Assembly (NCBI RefSeq): GCF_030817655.1
Contig: NZ_JAUSZM010000003.1
Coordinates: 1,426,001-1,490,000, forward strand
Direction of reading: 5' to 3'
DNA: 64,000 bases
Origin: Streptomyces sp. V4I2
Lineage (GTDB): Bacteria > Actinomycetota > Actinomycetes > Streptomycetales > Streptomycetaceae
In this document: positions 27,079 through 35,281 of the stretch, in pieces
Position numbering within the stretch: position 1 is the first letter of the stretch
Layout of the letters: every line of letters begins with the position of its first letter
Translations under genes and position numbers: made by a program
The notes under the pieces: generated by a model
Told to the model about the DNA's origin: nothing
The model's database searches: none
What the model saw: the letters and a program-made list of their open reading frames with translations, nothing else

Positions 27079-27921
27079 TCGTGCTTGTGCCAGGGCCTGT
27101 TCGGCGTAGCCGCGGCCGAAGAGCACGGCATGCACCAGGAGCGGGAAGAGCTGGTGCAGGCTGATGCGGTCCCTCCAGCCGTCGGCGAGCGGCGCCGCCT
27201 GCTGGTAGCCGTCCAGCACCCGGTCCAGGTGGGGGCAGCCGAAGAGGTGGAGCATCGCGAGGTCGGTCTCGCGGTGGCCGCCGTGCGCGGCCGGGTCGAT
27301 CAGCCGGGCCTCGTCGTCGGTGCCCCACAGGACGTTGCCGTTCCACAGGTCGCCGTGCAGCCGGGCGGGCGGTTCGGGTGGGCCAGCGAGCTCGGGCAGG
27401 CGCGCGCAGACCTCTTCGATCACGGCCGCCTCGGCAGGGCGGACGGTTCCGTCGTCCACCGCGTGGCGCAGGTAGGGCAGCACGCGGTGCTCGGCGTACC
27501 AGGACGGCCAGTCGCCGCCGTCGGTGTTCCGCATCGGGGCGAGTCCGATGTACGCGTCCCTCGGGCCGCCGGGCGGCGGGGCGCCGAACGCGGGGGCCCC
27601 GGCGGCGTGCAGGGCGGCAAGGTCGCGGCCGAAGCGGACCGCCGCGGCGGCGGTGGGCCTGCCTTGCGGAACCCGGTCGATCACCAGCCGACGTCCCTCG
27701 TGACCGTGCACCACCGGGACTCGGACCGCGCCCGCCGCGGCCAGCCAGCGCAGCCCGGCCGCCTCGGCCTCGACCGCGCCGGGCTCCTCCCCCAGCTTCA
27801 CCATGACCACCCGGCCGCCGTCGAGGGTGACTTCGGCGAGCGTTCCGGACAGCGGGCGCACCGCGGTGACCGGGCGCCCGGTGAGGCGCGCCGCCACGTC
27901 ACCGGGCGCCTCGCGCGTCAC
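27061..27921 (-). CDS. Fructosamine-3-kinase-family protein
   Basis: 286 residues of the aminoglycoside-kinase-like fold. Motifs: VVMVKLG (ATP Lys), ARLHGDLWNGNVLWGTDDEARLIDPAAHGGHRETDLAMLHLFG (Brenner motif H-G-D-x-x-x-x-N and metal-binding D). This is typical of the fructosamine kinase family, which phosphorylates ketosamines on glycated proteins or small molecules. Start GTG at 27921 overlaps the upstream stop codon (GTGA), so it is translationally coupled to the APH-like gene; an in-frame ATG at 27936 lies inside that gene. Confidence 0.87.
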   Translation of the reverse strand: MTREAPGDVAARLTGRPVTAVRPLSGTLAEVTLDGGRVVMVKLGEEPGAVEAEAAGLRWLAAAGAVRVPVVHGHEGRRLVIDRVPQGRPTAAAAVRFGRDLAALHAAGAPAFGAPPPGGPRDAYIGLAPMRNTDGGDWPSWYAEHRVLPYLRHAVDDGTVRPAEAAVIEEVCARLPELAGPPEPPARLHGDLWNGNVLWGTDDEARLIDPAAHGGHRETDLAMLHLFGCPHLDRVLDGYQQAAPLADGWRDRISLHQLFPLLVHAVLFGRGYAEQALAQARTALAR

Positions 27922-28877
27922 GCCGTACCGAACCATGCTTCGGCGAGCGAGGTCAGTGTTCCGTCGGCGCGCGCGGGCAGTTCGCGCAGGTACCAGGGCA
28001 GGTTGCTGTACACGTGCAGCAGTGTGTACGCGAGCAGGTCGGCGGGCTCGAAGGCGTGGCCGTACGAGGCGGTGAGGCGGGCCAGCAGTCGGGGGTCGCC
28101 TCGGGTGACGAAGAGGCCGACGCCGACGAAATCGTAGGCCCGGTCGCCGATCATGGCCGGTTCGAAGTCGAAGAGGCCGGTCAGTCTGCGGCCGTCCGGG
28201 TCGACGAGGAAGTGCTGGGCCATGACCTCGGTGTGCAGGAGGGCGGGCCGCGGGGCGCGGGGAAGGGCGACCGAGGCGAGGAAGCCGGGGATCTGCTCCA
28301 GCCACGCGGCCGGCAGCCCGTGCCGGCGTTGCTGTTCCACGGCGGCCGCGCGGCGACGGTCCAGGAACGCGCCCCAGTCCCCGGGCCCGAGGACGTCCGC
28401 GAGGGGTGCGGGGTCGAGGGCGTGGAGCACGGCGAGGGTCTCGCCGATGTCGGCGACGAACGGTTCCTGGTCGGCCCGCGGCAGCCGCCCCCAGACCTGG
28501 GCCAGGTTCTCGCCGTGCAGGCGGGACATCAGGACGTACTGCCAGCCGTTCTCGTACGGGCCGACGTCGTGCACCCGGGGAGTGGGCACGGGCAGCAGCC
28601 CCTGGAGGTGGGACAGGACCCGGCCCTCGGCGATGCCGTCCTGGGCGGCGGCCGCGGGGAAGAGCTTGAGGACGAGGTCGTCGCCCACCGCGTAGACCGG
28701 TTGTGTCCCCTCGGTGAAGCGGGTCAGTGGTGCGCCGGCCAACCCGAGTCGTGCGCACAGATCCTGCGCACCGGCCCGCATGACCGTCTCGTCCGGGACG
28801 ACCGCGTCCCATTCCTCGTCCGTTTCCACCAGGGGCAGCACGCCCGAGACGGTAGGCGGCCGGTCCGCCCGGGACAA
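27918..28877 (-). CDS. APH-family phosphotransferase with an altered catalytic loop
   Basis: 319 residues. The phosphotransferase fold is clear: VYAVGDDLVLKLFP (ATP Lys), GWQYVLMSRLHGENL (hinge), and LTGLFDFEPAMIGDRAYDFVGVG (metal-binding Asp). The catalytic loop reads LLHTEVMAQHFLVD instead of the usual H-G-D-x-x-x-x-N, so the base Asp is Glu and the metal Asn is His. This may be a subfamily trait or loss of activity. ATG at 28877. It forms an overlapping pair with the fructosamine-kinase-like gene. Resistance or metabolite phosphorylation are both possible. Confidence 0.82.
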   Translation of the reverse strand: MSRADRPPTVSGVLPLVETDEEWDAVVPDETVMRAGAQDLCARLGLAGAPLTRFTEGTQPVYAVGDDLVLKLFPAAAAQDGIAEGRVLSHLQGLLPVPTPRVHDVGPYENGWQYVLMSRLHGENLAQVWGRLPRADQEPFVADIGETLAVLHALDPAPLADVLGPGDWGAFLDRRRAAAVEQQRRHGLPAAWLEQIPGFLASVALPRAPRPALLHTEVMAQHFLVDPDGRRLTGLFDFEPAMIGDRAYDFVGVGLFVTRGDPRLLARLTASYGHAFEPADLLAYTLLHVYSNLPWYLRELPARADGTLTSLAEAWFGTA

Positions 28878-28953
28878 CGCGTTTTCGGCGGAGCGCGACT
28901 CCGAAGGCCCGATCCGGCCTTGTGTGACGCTGGTGAAATGTTTCAGCTCCGCA

Positions 28954-28983
28954 TTGACATACGGGTGAAACGATTCGTAGCTT
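28954..28983 (+). promoter_or_regulatory. Promoter of the glucarate operon
   Basis: TTGACA (28954-28959), an 18-base spacer, then TAGCTT (28978-28983). The -35 is a perfect consensus. A nearby TGAAATGTTTCA repeat (28934-28945) could be an activator or repressor site upstream. Confidence 0.65.
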
Positions 28984-28997
28984 GGGCGATCATTTAG

Positions 28998-29020
28998 ATT
29001 CGTGAAGTAAGTTCACGAAT
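28998..29020. promoter_or_regulatory. Palindromic operator of the glucarate operon
   Basis: ATTCGTGAA, five bases, then TTCACGAAT: a perfect inverted repeat about 8-30 bases after the predicted transcription start and 17 bases before the first ATG. This is the classic place for a repressor. No regulator gene is next to the operon, so the binding protein is not identified. Confidence 0.7.
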
Positions 29021-29037
29021 ATGAACGGAGAGTGCCC

Positions 29038-30372
29038 ATGGGCGATCGCCGACGAAGTCGCCGCCTGGCTGCCACCCTGACCGTCGCGGGTTTGGTGTTC
29101 GGAACGGCCGCCTGTGGCTCCGGTTCCGACAGCGCCGATTCCGGCGGCCCGAACACGCTGGAGGTGTGGACCCGGAGCAATCCGGACGCCGCCGCGACCT
29201 ACGACCGTGTGTTCGCCGCCTTCACCAAGAAGACCGGAATCAAGATCGACTATCAGCCGGTGGTCAACTTCGACCAGCAGCTGCAGAGCCGGGCCTCCAC
29301 CAAGGACCTGCCCGACGTCATGATCAACGACACGGCTCTGATGGGCAGTTACCAGAGCCAGGGCCTGCTCAAGCCCATCACCCCGGACACGATCGCGGGC
29401 CACGACCAGATCACCGACAAGACCTGGTCCTCCACCGTGGGCATCGACGGCAAGCACTACGGCATTCCGTACTCCCGCCAGGCCATGACCCTGATGATCC
29501 GCAAGGACTGGCTGAAGAAGCTCGGCCTCGATGCGCCCACGACCTGGCAGGAGATGCTCCGGGTCGCCAAGGCCTTCGCCACCGAGGACCCGGACGGCGA
29601 CGGCAAGGCCGACACCTACGGCATGGTCGTCCCCGGCAGCGCCCAGAACGGCTACGCCGCCTGGTGGGGCGCCAGCTACCTGTGGCAGGGCGGCGCGCGG
29701 ATCATCGAGCCGGACGGCAACGGCCGCTATCGCCCCGCCATGGACTCGGCCGCCGCCGTACGGACCGTCACCTGGCTGAAGGACAACCTCTTCTGCGGCG
29801 CCAAGAACGTCGTCCAGCCGGGTGCCCTCACGGCCATCACGGCGAACGCCACCAACTTCCAGGACGGCAACGCGGGCATGTACCTCACCGGCCCGTACAA
29901 CATCACCACCTTCGACGCCACGCCCGGCAAGGACACATACGAGGTCGTCGCCGCCCCCGCCGGCCCCGCCGGGTCCGACGTGCTGGCCGACGGCGAGAAC
30001 GTCTACTTCGGCGCCAAGACCGGCAAGGCGAAGCAGGAGCAGGCGCTGGCCGCGTTCCTGATCTCCCCCGAGGGCCAGCGGATCGCCATGACCAGCGTCG
30101 ACGGCCACCAGCCCGTCGTCCGCATCCCCGTCAACTCCGCCCTGGACGCGGCGAAGGTGCGCGACGACTCCCGCTGGAGCGTCGTACAGAAGGCGTACGA
30201 GGACACCTCACAGCAGTTCCCGAACGCGCCGGACTTCGCCCCGATCAAGCAGGACACCGCGGACAGCCTCAACGCGATCTTCACGTACTGCGGCAGCGAC
30301 GTCGCCTCGGGCCTGAAGGAACTCAACGACACCCTCGCCGGTGACCTCAAGGACCAGGACCTGCTGAAATGA
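29038..30372 (+). CDS. Sugar/sugar-acid ABC transporter, substrate-binding lipoprotein
   Basis: 444 residues. An Arg-rich start and hydrophobic signal lead to a lipobox (FGTAAC) around residue 24, so the mature protein is a membrane-anchored lipoprotein. The SBP_bac_1 family fold shows as TLEVWTRSNPDAAATYDRVFAAFTKKTG, YGIPYSRQAMTLMIRKDWLKKLG, DPDGDGKADTYGMVV and NAGMYLTGPYN. The genes after it degrade glucarate, so its ligand is probably glucarate, galactarate or a related aldarate (inference). ATG at 29038 is preferred over GTG at 29032 for its ribosome-site spacing (GGAG, 7 bases). First gene of a five-gene operon; its stop overlaps the next start. Confidence 0.9.
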   Translation: MGDRRRSRRLAATLTVAGLVFGTAACGSGSDSADSGGPNTLEVWTRSNPDAAATYDRVFAAFTKKTGIKIDYQPVVNFDQQLQSRASTKDLPDVMINDTALMGSYQSQGLLKPITPDTIAGHDQITDKTWSSTVGIDGKHYGIPYSRQAMTLMIRKDWLKKLGLDAPTTWQEMLRVAKAFATEDPDGDGKADTYGMVVPGSAQNGYAAWWGASYLWQGGARIIEPDGNGRYRPAMDSAAAVRTVTWLKDNLFCGAKNVVQPGALTAITANATNFQDGNAGMYLTGPYNITTFDATPGKDTYEVVAAPAGPAGSDVLADGENVYFGAKTGKAKQEQALAAFLISPEGQRIAMTSVDGHQPVVRIPVNSALDAAKVRDDSRWSVVQKAYEDTSQQFPNAPDFAPIKQDTADSLNAIFTYCGSDVASGLKELNDTLAGDLKDQDLLK

Positions 30373-31274
30373 CCGCGACCCTCACCACGCCCCGGCGGCG
30401 CGGAGTCCTCGCCAAGAGGTCGGTGCTCCCCTGGCTGTTCCTCGCCCCCGGCCTGCTGCTCGCCCTGGTCTTCAAGTTCCTGCCCATGGGCAAGGGCATC
30501 TGGCTCAGCTTCTTCGACGTACGGCCCTTCCTCGGCGACAAGTGGGTCGGCCTCGACAACTACACCCGGGTCCTGACCGACCACCGCTTCCAGGACGCGA
30601 TCGGCCACACCCTCCTGCTCGGCCTCGGCCAGTCGCTGGGCGCCATCCTCGTCGGCTTCCTCCTCGCCCTGCTCCTCGAGGGCCAGGCCCGCTCCCTGAA
30701 GATCATGCGTACGGCCGTCTTCCTGCCGGTCGTCACGGCGACCGCGGTGGTCGGCGAGATGTGGCGGCTGCTGTACTACCCGACCTCCGACGGCCTGATC
30801 AACCACGGGCTGAGCTTCCTCGGCCTCGGGCCCGCGCAGTTCCTCGACAACCCGGACACCGCGCTGTGGGCGACGATGGTCATGGCCGTCTGGATGCTCG
30901 CCCCGTACAACATGGTGATCATCCTCGCCGGCCTGGCGGGCGTGGACCGGACCCTGTACGAGGCCGCCGCGATGGACGGCGTCTCGCTCTGGCAGCGGCT
31001 GCGCTACGTCACGCTGCCCGCGATCCGCCCCGCGCTCGGCATCGTCCTCACCCTCGCCGCGATCCGCGGACTGCGGGTGTTCACCGAGGTGTACGTCCTG
31101 ACCGGCGGTGGTCCGGCCGGGTCCACCGAGGTCTGGATGACCCGCGCCTACACCCTCGGCTTCACTCGCAACGACATCGGCGGGGCCTCCGCGGCCTCGG
31201 TGGTGCTGCTCTGCGTGACCCTGCTGCTGACCGTCACGGTCAACTACTTCCGCAAGAGGGGAGACGTGCGATGA
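30369..31274 (+). CDS. ABC sugar transporter permease (MalF-like)
   Basis: 301 residues, six predicted membrane helices. The cytoplasmic EAA loop that contacts the ATPase reads TLYEAAAMDGVSLWQRLRYVTLPAIRPAL. ATG at 30369 overlaps the lipoprotein stop (ATGA) and its own stop overlaps the next start. With the following gene it forms the membrane channel. No ATPase gene lies in the operon, so a shared MsiK-type ATPase is likely to power it, as is usual in Streptomyces. Confidence 0.93.
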   Translation: MTATLTTPRRRGVLAKRSVLPWLFLAPGLLLALVFKFLPMGKGIWLSFFDVRPFLGDKWVGLDNYTRVLTDHRFQDAIGHTLLLGLGQSLGAILVGFLLALLLEGQARSLKIMRTAVFLPVVTATAVVGEMWRLLYYPTSDGLINHGLSFLGLGPAQFLDNPDTALWATMVMAVWMLAPYNMVIILAGLAGVDRTLYEAAAMDGVSLWQRLRYVTLPAIRPALGIVLTLAAIRGLRVFTEVYVLTGGGPAGSTEVWMTRAYTLGFTRNDIGGASAASVVLLCVTLLLTVTVNYFRKRGDVR

Positions 31275-32215
31275 GCGCACCCGCCATCGACCCCGTCCGC
31301 ACGTCCGTGCCCGGATCACCGGCCGGGAAGCCCTCGCTCAAGCAGCGAGCCACCCCCGCCCGCTTCGACACCGCCCTCGGCTGGAGCGACCGTCCGGGCG
31401 TGGGCTGGGCGTTGCGGATCCTGCTCTGCGCGATCGCGCTCGGCATCTTCGCGGCGCCGTTCCTGACGATCGTCTCCGGCGCGTTCACCACGCACGCCAG
31501 CGGCTCGTCGCTCTCCTTCCTGCCGCACGACAGCACGCTGCAGAACTTCAAGGTGGCCGGCGAGCGCGGGATCTGGGACTACTTCACCAACTCCCTCGTC
31601 ATAGCGGGCGGCGCGCTGCTGCTCCAGCTCGCGGTGTCGGTGCTCGCCGCCTACGCGCTGGCCCGGCACAGGTTCCGTGGCCAGGCCCTCGTGCTGACCC
31701 TGTTCATGCTGACGATGATGCTCCCCGAGGAGGTCATCGCGATCCCGTTGTCCCTGGTCCTCGGTCATGTCCCGGTGGTCGGCCTGGACCTGAAGGGGAC
31801 GGCGTGGGGTGTGATCCTGCCGCTCGGCGCCTGGGGCTTCTCCGTGATGCTGCTGACCGAGTTCATGAAGGACATCCCCACGGAGATAGAGGAGGCCGCC
31901 CGGCTGGACGGCGTGGGCGAGTTCCGGATGCTGTGGCAGGTCGTCCTGCCGCTGTGCAAGCCCGCTCTGGGCGTGGCCGGCGTGCTGGGCTTCGTCATGA
32001 TCTGGGACCAGTACCTGCTGCCCCTGATCGCCTCCAAGGACCCCACCGACTACACGGTCACCGTCGCCCTGTCCATCCTGCGCACCGACCCCGAGGTCGG
32101 CTCCGGGGTGGTGCTGGCCGGGGCGGTCATCGCCCTGATCCCCAGCCTGATCGTCTACCTGCTCCTCCAGCGCTCGCTGGTCACCGGCATCGCCGCCGGG
32201 GCCACCAAGGGCTGA
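31271..32215 (+). CDS. ABC sugar transporter permease (MalG-like)
   Basis: 314 residues. A ~45-residue Pro/Arg-rich cytoplasmic N-terminus precedes six membrane helices. The EAA loop reads IPTEIEEAARLDGVGEFRMLWQVVLPLCKPAL. ATG at 31271 overlaps the preceding stop by four bases. The partner of the MalF-like permease upstream. Confidence 0.93.
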   Translation: MSAPAIDPVRTSVPGSPAGKPSLKQRATPARFDTALGWSDRPGVGWALRILLCAIALGIFAAPFLTIVSGAFTTHASGSSLSFLPHDSTLQNFKVAGERGIWDYFTNSLVIAGGALLLQLAVSVLAAYALARHRFRGQALVLTLFMLTMMLPEEVIAIPLSLVLGHVPVVGLDLKGTAWGVILPLGAWGFSVMLLTEFMKDIPTEIEEAARLDGVGEFRMLWQVVLPLCKPALGVAGVLGFVMIWDQYLLPLIASKDPTDYTVTVALSILRTDPEVGSGVVLAGAVIALIPSLIVYLLLQRSLVTGIAAGATKG

Positions 32216-32261
32216 TCCCGTCGAGGACCCGACCCCCCACACCCCACGTTACGAGGGAGAC

Positions 32262-33170
32262 ATGAAGTTCCACGGAGTGCTGTTCTTCCCGGTCACGCCG
32301 TTCGCCGCGGACGGCTCGCTGGACGAGGAGCGGCTCGCCCGGCACATCGAGGCCGGAGTCGCGGCCGACGCGGGCGGCGTGTTCGTCGCCTGCGGCACCG
32401 GCGAGTTCCACGCGTTGACGCCCGAGGAGATCGAGCGGGCGACCCGGATCGCCGTGACGACGACCGCGGGGCGGGTGCCCGTCTTCGCGGCGGCCGGCGG
32501 TCCCGTGCCGGTCGCCCGCGACCAGGCGGCCCGCATCGAACGCGCCGGCGCCGACGGCATCCTGCTGCTGCCGCCCTATCTGGTGAGCGCCCCGCAGCAG
32601 GGCCTGGTGCGGTACGTCAAGGAGGTCACCGAGGCCACCGGCCTGCCCGTCGTCTTCTACCAGCGCGGCACGGCCCGCCTCACCGAGTCCACCGCCGCCG
32701 AGATCGCCGCCCTGCCCGGGGTCGTCGGCCTCAAGGACGGGCTCGGCGACATCGAACGGATGCACCGCATCGTCCGGTCCGTGCGCGCCCTGCCGGACGG
32801 GCAGGACTTCCAGTTCTTCAATGGCCTGCCCACCGCCGAGATGACCGCGCCCGCCTACCGCGGCATCGGCGTCGACCTGTACTCCTCCGCCGTGTTCGCG
32901 TTCGCCCCTCAGATCGCCCTGGCCTTCCACCGGGCACTCGCCGAGAACGACGAAGCCCTGGTCAACACGCTCCTCGACGAGTTCTACGGCCCCCTGGTCG
33001 AGCTGCGTGACGAGGTCCCCGGATACGCCGTGGCCCTGGTCAAGGCCGGGGTGACCCTGCGCGGCCTGGACGTGGGCGGCGTACGGGCGCCACTCGTCGA
33101 CCCGACGCCGGAGCACGTCGCCCGGCTCGGCAAACTCATCGACCACGGCCTGGAGGTGGTCGGCGCATGA
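32262..33170 (+). CDS. kdgD: 5-dehydro-4-deoxyglucarate dehydratase
   Basis: Dehydrates and decarboxylates 5-keto-4-deoxy-D-glucarate to 2,5-dioxopentanoate (2-oxoglutarate semialdehyde). 302 residues of the DHDPS/NAL TIM-barrel family. Visible: GVLFFPVTPFAADGSLDEERL, GTGEFHALTPEE, Tyr in VVFYQRG, and the Schiff-base Lys in GVVGLKDGLGDIERMH. The FFPVTPF start and KDGLGD motif separate KdgD from dihydrodipicolinate synthase. GAGGGAG lies about 6 bases before the ATG. Its stop overlaps gudD (ATGA). No semialdehyde dehydrogenase gene is in the window. Confidence 0.9.
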   Translation: MKFHGVLFFPVTPFAADGSLDEERLARHIEAGVAADAGGVFVACGTGEFHALTPEEIERATRIAVTTTAGRVPVFAAAGGPVPVARDQAARIERAGADGILLLPPYLVSAPQQGLVRYVKEVTEATGLPVVFYQRGTARLTESTAAEIAALPGVVGLKDGLGDIERMHRIVRSVRALPDGQDFQFFNGLPTAEMTAPAYRGIGVDLYSSAVFAFAPQIALAFHRALAENDEALVNTLLDEFYGPLVELRDEVPGYAVALVKAGVTLRGLDVGGVRAPLVDPTPEHVARLGKLIDHGLEVVGA

Positions 33171-34417
33171 ATCCCACCAGGATCAGGGAGTTGATCGTCA
33201 CCCCGATCGCCTTCCGCGACCCGCCGCTGCTCAACTCCAACGGCGTCCACGAGCCCCTCGCCCTGCGGGTGATCCTCCAACTAGTTCTGGAGGACGGCAC
33301 GGTGGGCCTCGGTGAGTCGCCGGGAGGCACCGCCCGTCTGGAGCGGCTTCAGGCGGCGGCGAAGGTGGTCGTCGGCATGGACGTCTTCGACACGACGGCC
33401 GTCGCGGCCGCGATCGACGCCGCCCTGCTGCCGACCGTGCCCAGTTCCCACGAACGCGGCTGGACCACCTCCGCGGTGGAGGTGGCCTGCCTCGACGCCC
33501 AGGGCAGGCTGCTCGGGCGCCCGGTCGTCGACCTGCTCGGCGGCGCGGTGCGGGAGTCGGTGCAGTTCGCGGCGTACCTCTTCTACAAGTGGGCCGAACA
33601 CCCGGCTCTCGACGGCCGGGCGGCCGTCGGCGACGACTGGGGGGAGGCGCTGGATCCGGCGGGGATCGTCGAGCAGGCCCGGCTGATGCAACAGCGGTAC
33701 GGCTTCCGCTCGTTCAAGCTCAAGGGCGGGGTCTTCCCACCCGACGAGGAGATCGCCGCGATCAAGGCGCTGGCGGAGGCGTTCCCCGGGCAGCCGTTGC
33801 GCCTGGACCCCAACACCGCCTGGACGGTGGAGACGTCGACGTACGTCGCCCGTGAACTGGACGGCGTACTGGAGTACCTGGAGGACCCGACCAAGGGCAT
33901 CCCCGGCATGGCTCAGGTCGCGCGGGACTCGCCGCTGCCGCTCGCGACCAACATGTGCGTGATCGCCTGGGAGCACCTGAAGCCGGCGATCGAGCAGAAC
34001 GCCATCCAGGTCCTGCTCACCGACCACCACTACTGGGGCGGACTGCGCCGCACCCGTGAACTGGCCGCCGTCTGCGAGGCGTTCGGGCTGGCGCTGTCCA
34101 TGCACTCCAACTCCCACCTGGGCATCAGCCTCGCCGCGATGACGCACGTGGCGGCCGCCCTCCCCAACCTCGACCACTCCTGCGACACGCACTATCCGTG
34201 GAACTCGGCCGACGACGTGATCGTCCCGGGGCCGCTGGAGCTGCGCGACGGAGCGGTCGCGGTCCCCACCGGGCCCGGTCTCGGCGTGGAACTCGACCAC
34301 GACGCCCTGGACCGGCTGCACCGGCTGTACGTGGACTCCGGGATGCGCACCCGGGACGACACCGGCTACATGCGGCGGATCCAGCCGGAGTACGAGCTCA
34401 GACTGCCGCGTTGGTGA
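33167..34417 (+). CDS. gudD: Glucarate dehydratase (enolase superfamily)
   Basis: Dehydrates D-glucarate (or L-idarate) to 5-keto-4-deoxy-D-glucarate, the substrate of the preceding gene's product. 416 residues. Enolase-superfamily motifs: FRSFKLKGGVFPPDEEI (catalytic KxK), LRLDPNTAW (metal Asp), EYLEDPTKGIPGMAQV (metal Glu), NMCVIAWEHLKPAIEQNAIQVLLTDHHYWGG (metal Asp) and MHSNSHLGISLAAMTH (catalytic His). ATG at 33167 overlaps the kdgD stop. The gene ends inside the convergent hydrolase gene: the two coding regions share 20 bases. Confidence 0.93.
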   Translation: MNPTRIRELIVTPIAFRDPPLLNSNGVHEPLALRVILQLVLEDGTVGLGESPGGTARLERLQAAAKVVVGMDVFDTTAVAAAIDAALLPTVPSSHERGWTTSAVEVACLDAQGRLLGRPVVDLLGGAVRESVQFAAYLFYKWAEHPALDGRAAVGDDWGEALDPAGIVEQARLMQQRYGFRSFKLKGGVFPPDEEIAAIKALAEAFPGQPLRLDPNTAWTVETSTYVARELDGVLEYLEDPTKGIPGMAQVARDSPLPLATNMCVIAWEHLKPAIEQNAIQVLLTDHHYWGGLRRTRELAAVCEAFGLALSMHSNSHLGISLAAMTHVAAALPNLDHSCDTHYPWNSADDVIVPGPLELRDGAVAVPTGPGLGVELDHDALDRLHRLYVDSGMRTRDDTGYMRRIQPEYELRLPRW

Positions 34418-35198
34418 CGGAGTCCGCCCAGTCCTCGACGAGGCGGACGGTGCGCCGCGGGTGTTCCTCGTGGAGGTAGTGCCCGGTGCCCGGCCAGTGG
34501 TCGACGCGTGAGCCGGGCACGTGCAGGGTGCCGCGTTCCCAGGCGGCGGCCTCGGCCGACGTCCATACGGTCAGCGCCGGCCGGGTGCGGTGGCTCAGGT
34601 ACCGCTCGCTGTGCGGGCGTACGCCCACCGCGCCCGGGTCGGTGTACATCCCGGCGTAGGCCTGGGCGACGACGTGGTCGGGTGTGCCGAGCATGGTGCG
34701 GACGTGCGCGGTGCGCAGCCCTGCCGGGGCGTCCGGGGCGAAGGCCGCCGCCACGAAGTCGGCCGCGGCGCGCGAGCCGCGGGCGCGGTAGTCGGCGAGC
34801 CGGGCCGGGATCCGCTCGGTCTCCTCGCCGTGGGCGCCGTGGGCCGGGTCGAGCGCGATCACCGACCGTACGGTGTGCGGGTGGTGGACGGCCAGCAGGT
34901 TGACGACCTGCCCGCCCATGGAGTGCCCGACCGCGACCACCGGGCCGGTGCCGAGCTCGTCGATCAGCGCGGCCAGGTCCGACGCCATCTCTGCCGGGGT
35001 GTTGCTCTCGGCCGGTACCTCTGAGCGGCCGTGTCCGCGCAGGTCGGGCACGACCACCCGGAATCTGTCGGCCAGCGCCTCCGCGTGCGGCGACCACTCC
35101 CGGCCGTCCCCGCCCCAGCCGTGCACCAGCAGCAGGGCGGTCGCGTCGGCGGCGCCGAGACCGGTGCAGAACAGGCGGATGCGGCCGAGGTCGATCAC
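34398..35198 (-). CDS. Alpha/beta-fold hydrolase
   Basis: 266 residues. LLLVHGWGGDGREWSPHAEAL (oxyanion HG), VVPDLRGHGRSEVP, VVAVGHSMGGQVVNLLAV (nucleophile Ser in GHSMGG) and the late His in HWPGTGHYLHEEHP give a complete catalytic set. It is close to non-heme haloperoxidases and esterases; the substrate is unknown. GTG at 35198 has GGGAGAG six bases upstream. Its 3' end overlaps gudD by 20 bases tail to tail. Confidence 0.88.
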   Translation of the reverse strand: MIDLGRIRLFCTGLGAADATALLLVHGWGGDGREWSPHAEALADRFRVVVPDLRGHGRSEVPAESNTPAEMASDLAALIDELGTGPVVAVGHSMGGQVVNLLAVHHPHTVRSVIALDPAHGAHGEETERIPARLADYRARGSRAAADFVAAAFAPDAPAGLRTAHVRTMLGTPDHVVAQAYAGMYTDPGAVGVRPHSERYLSHRTRPALTVWTSAEAAAWERGTLHVPGSRVDHWPGTGHYLHEEHPRRTVRLVEDWADSVTNAAV

Positions 35199-35281
35199 GG
35201 GTTGCTCTCCCGGGTGGATGAGGACGGAGGGGGCACGCGTCTCAGACGTGCCCCTATTCCCTCGGGACCAACCAGCCGGTG

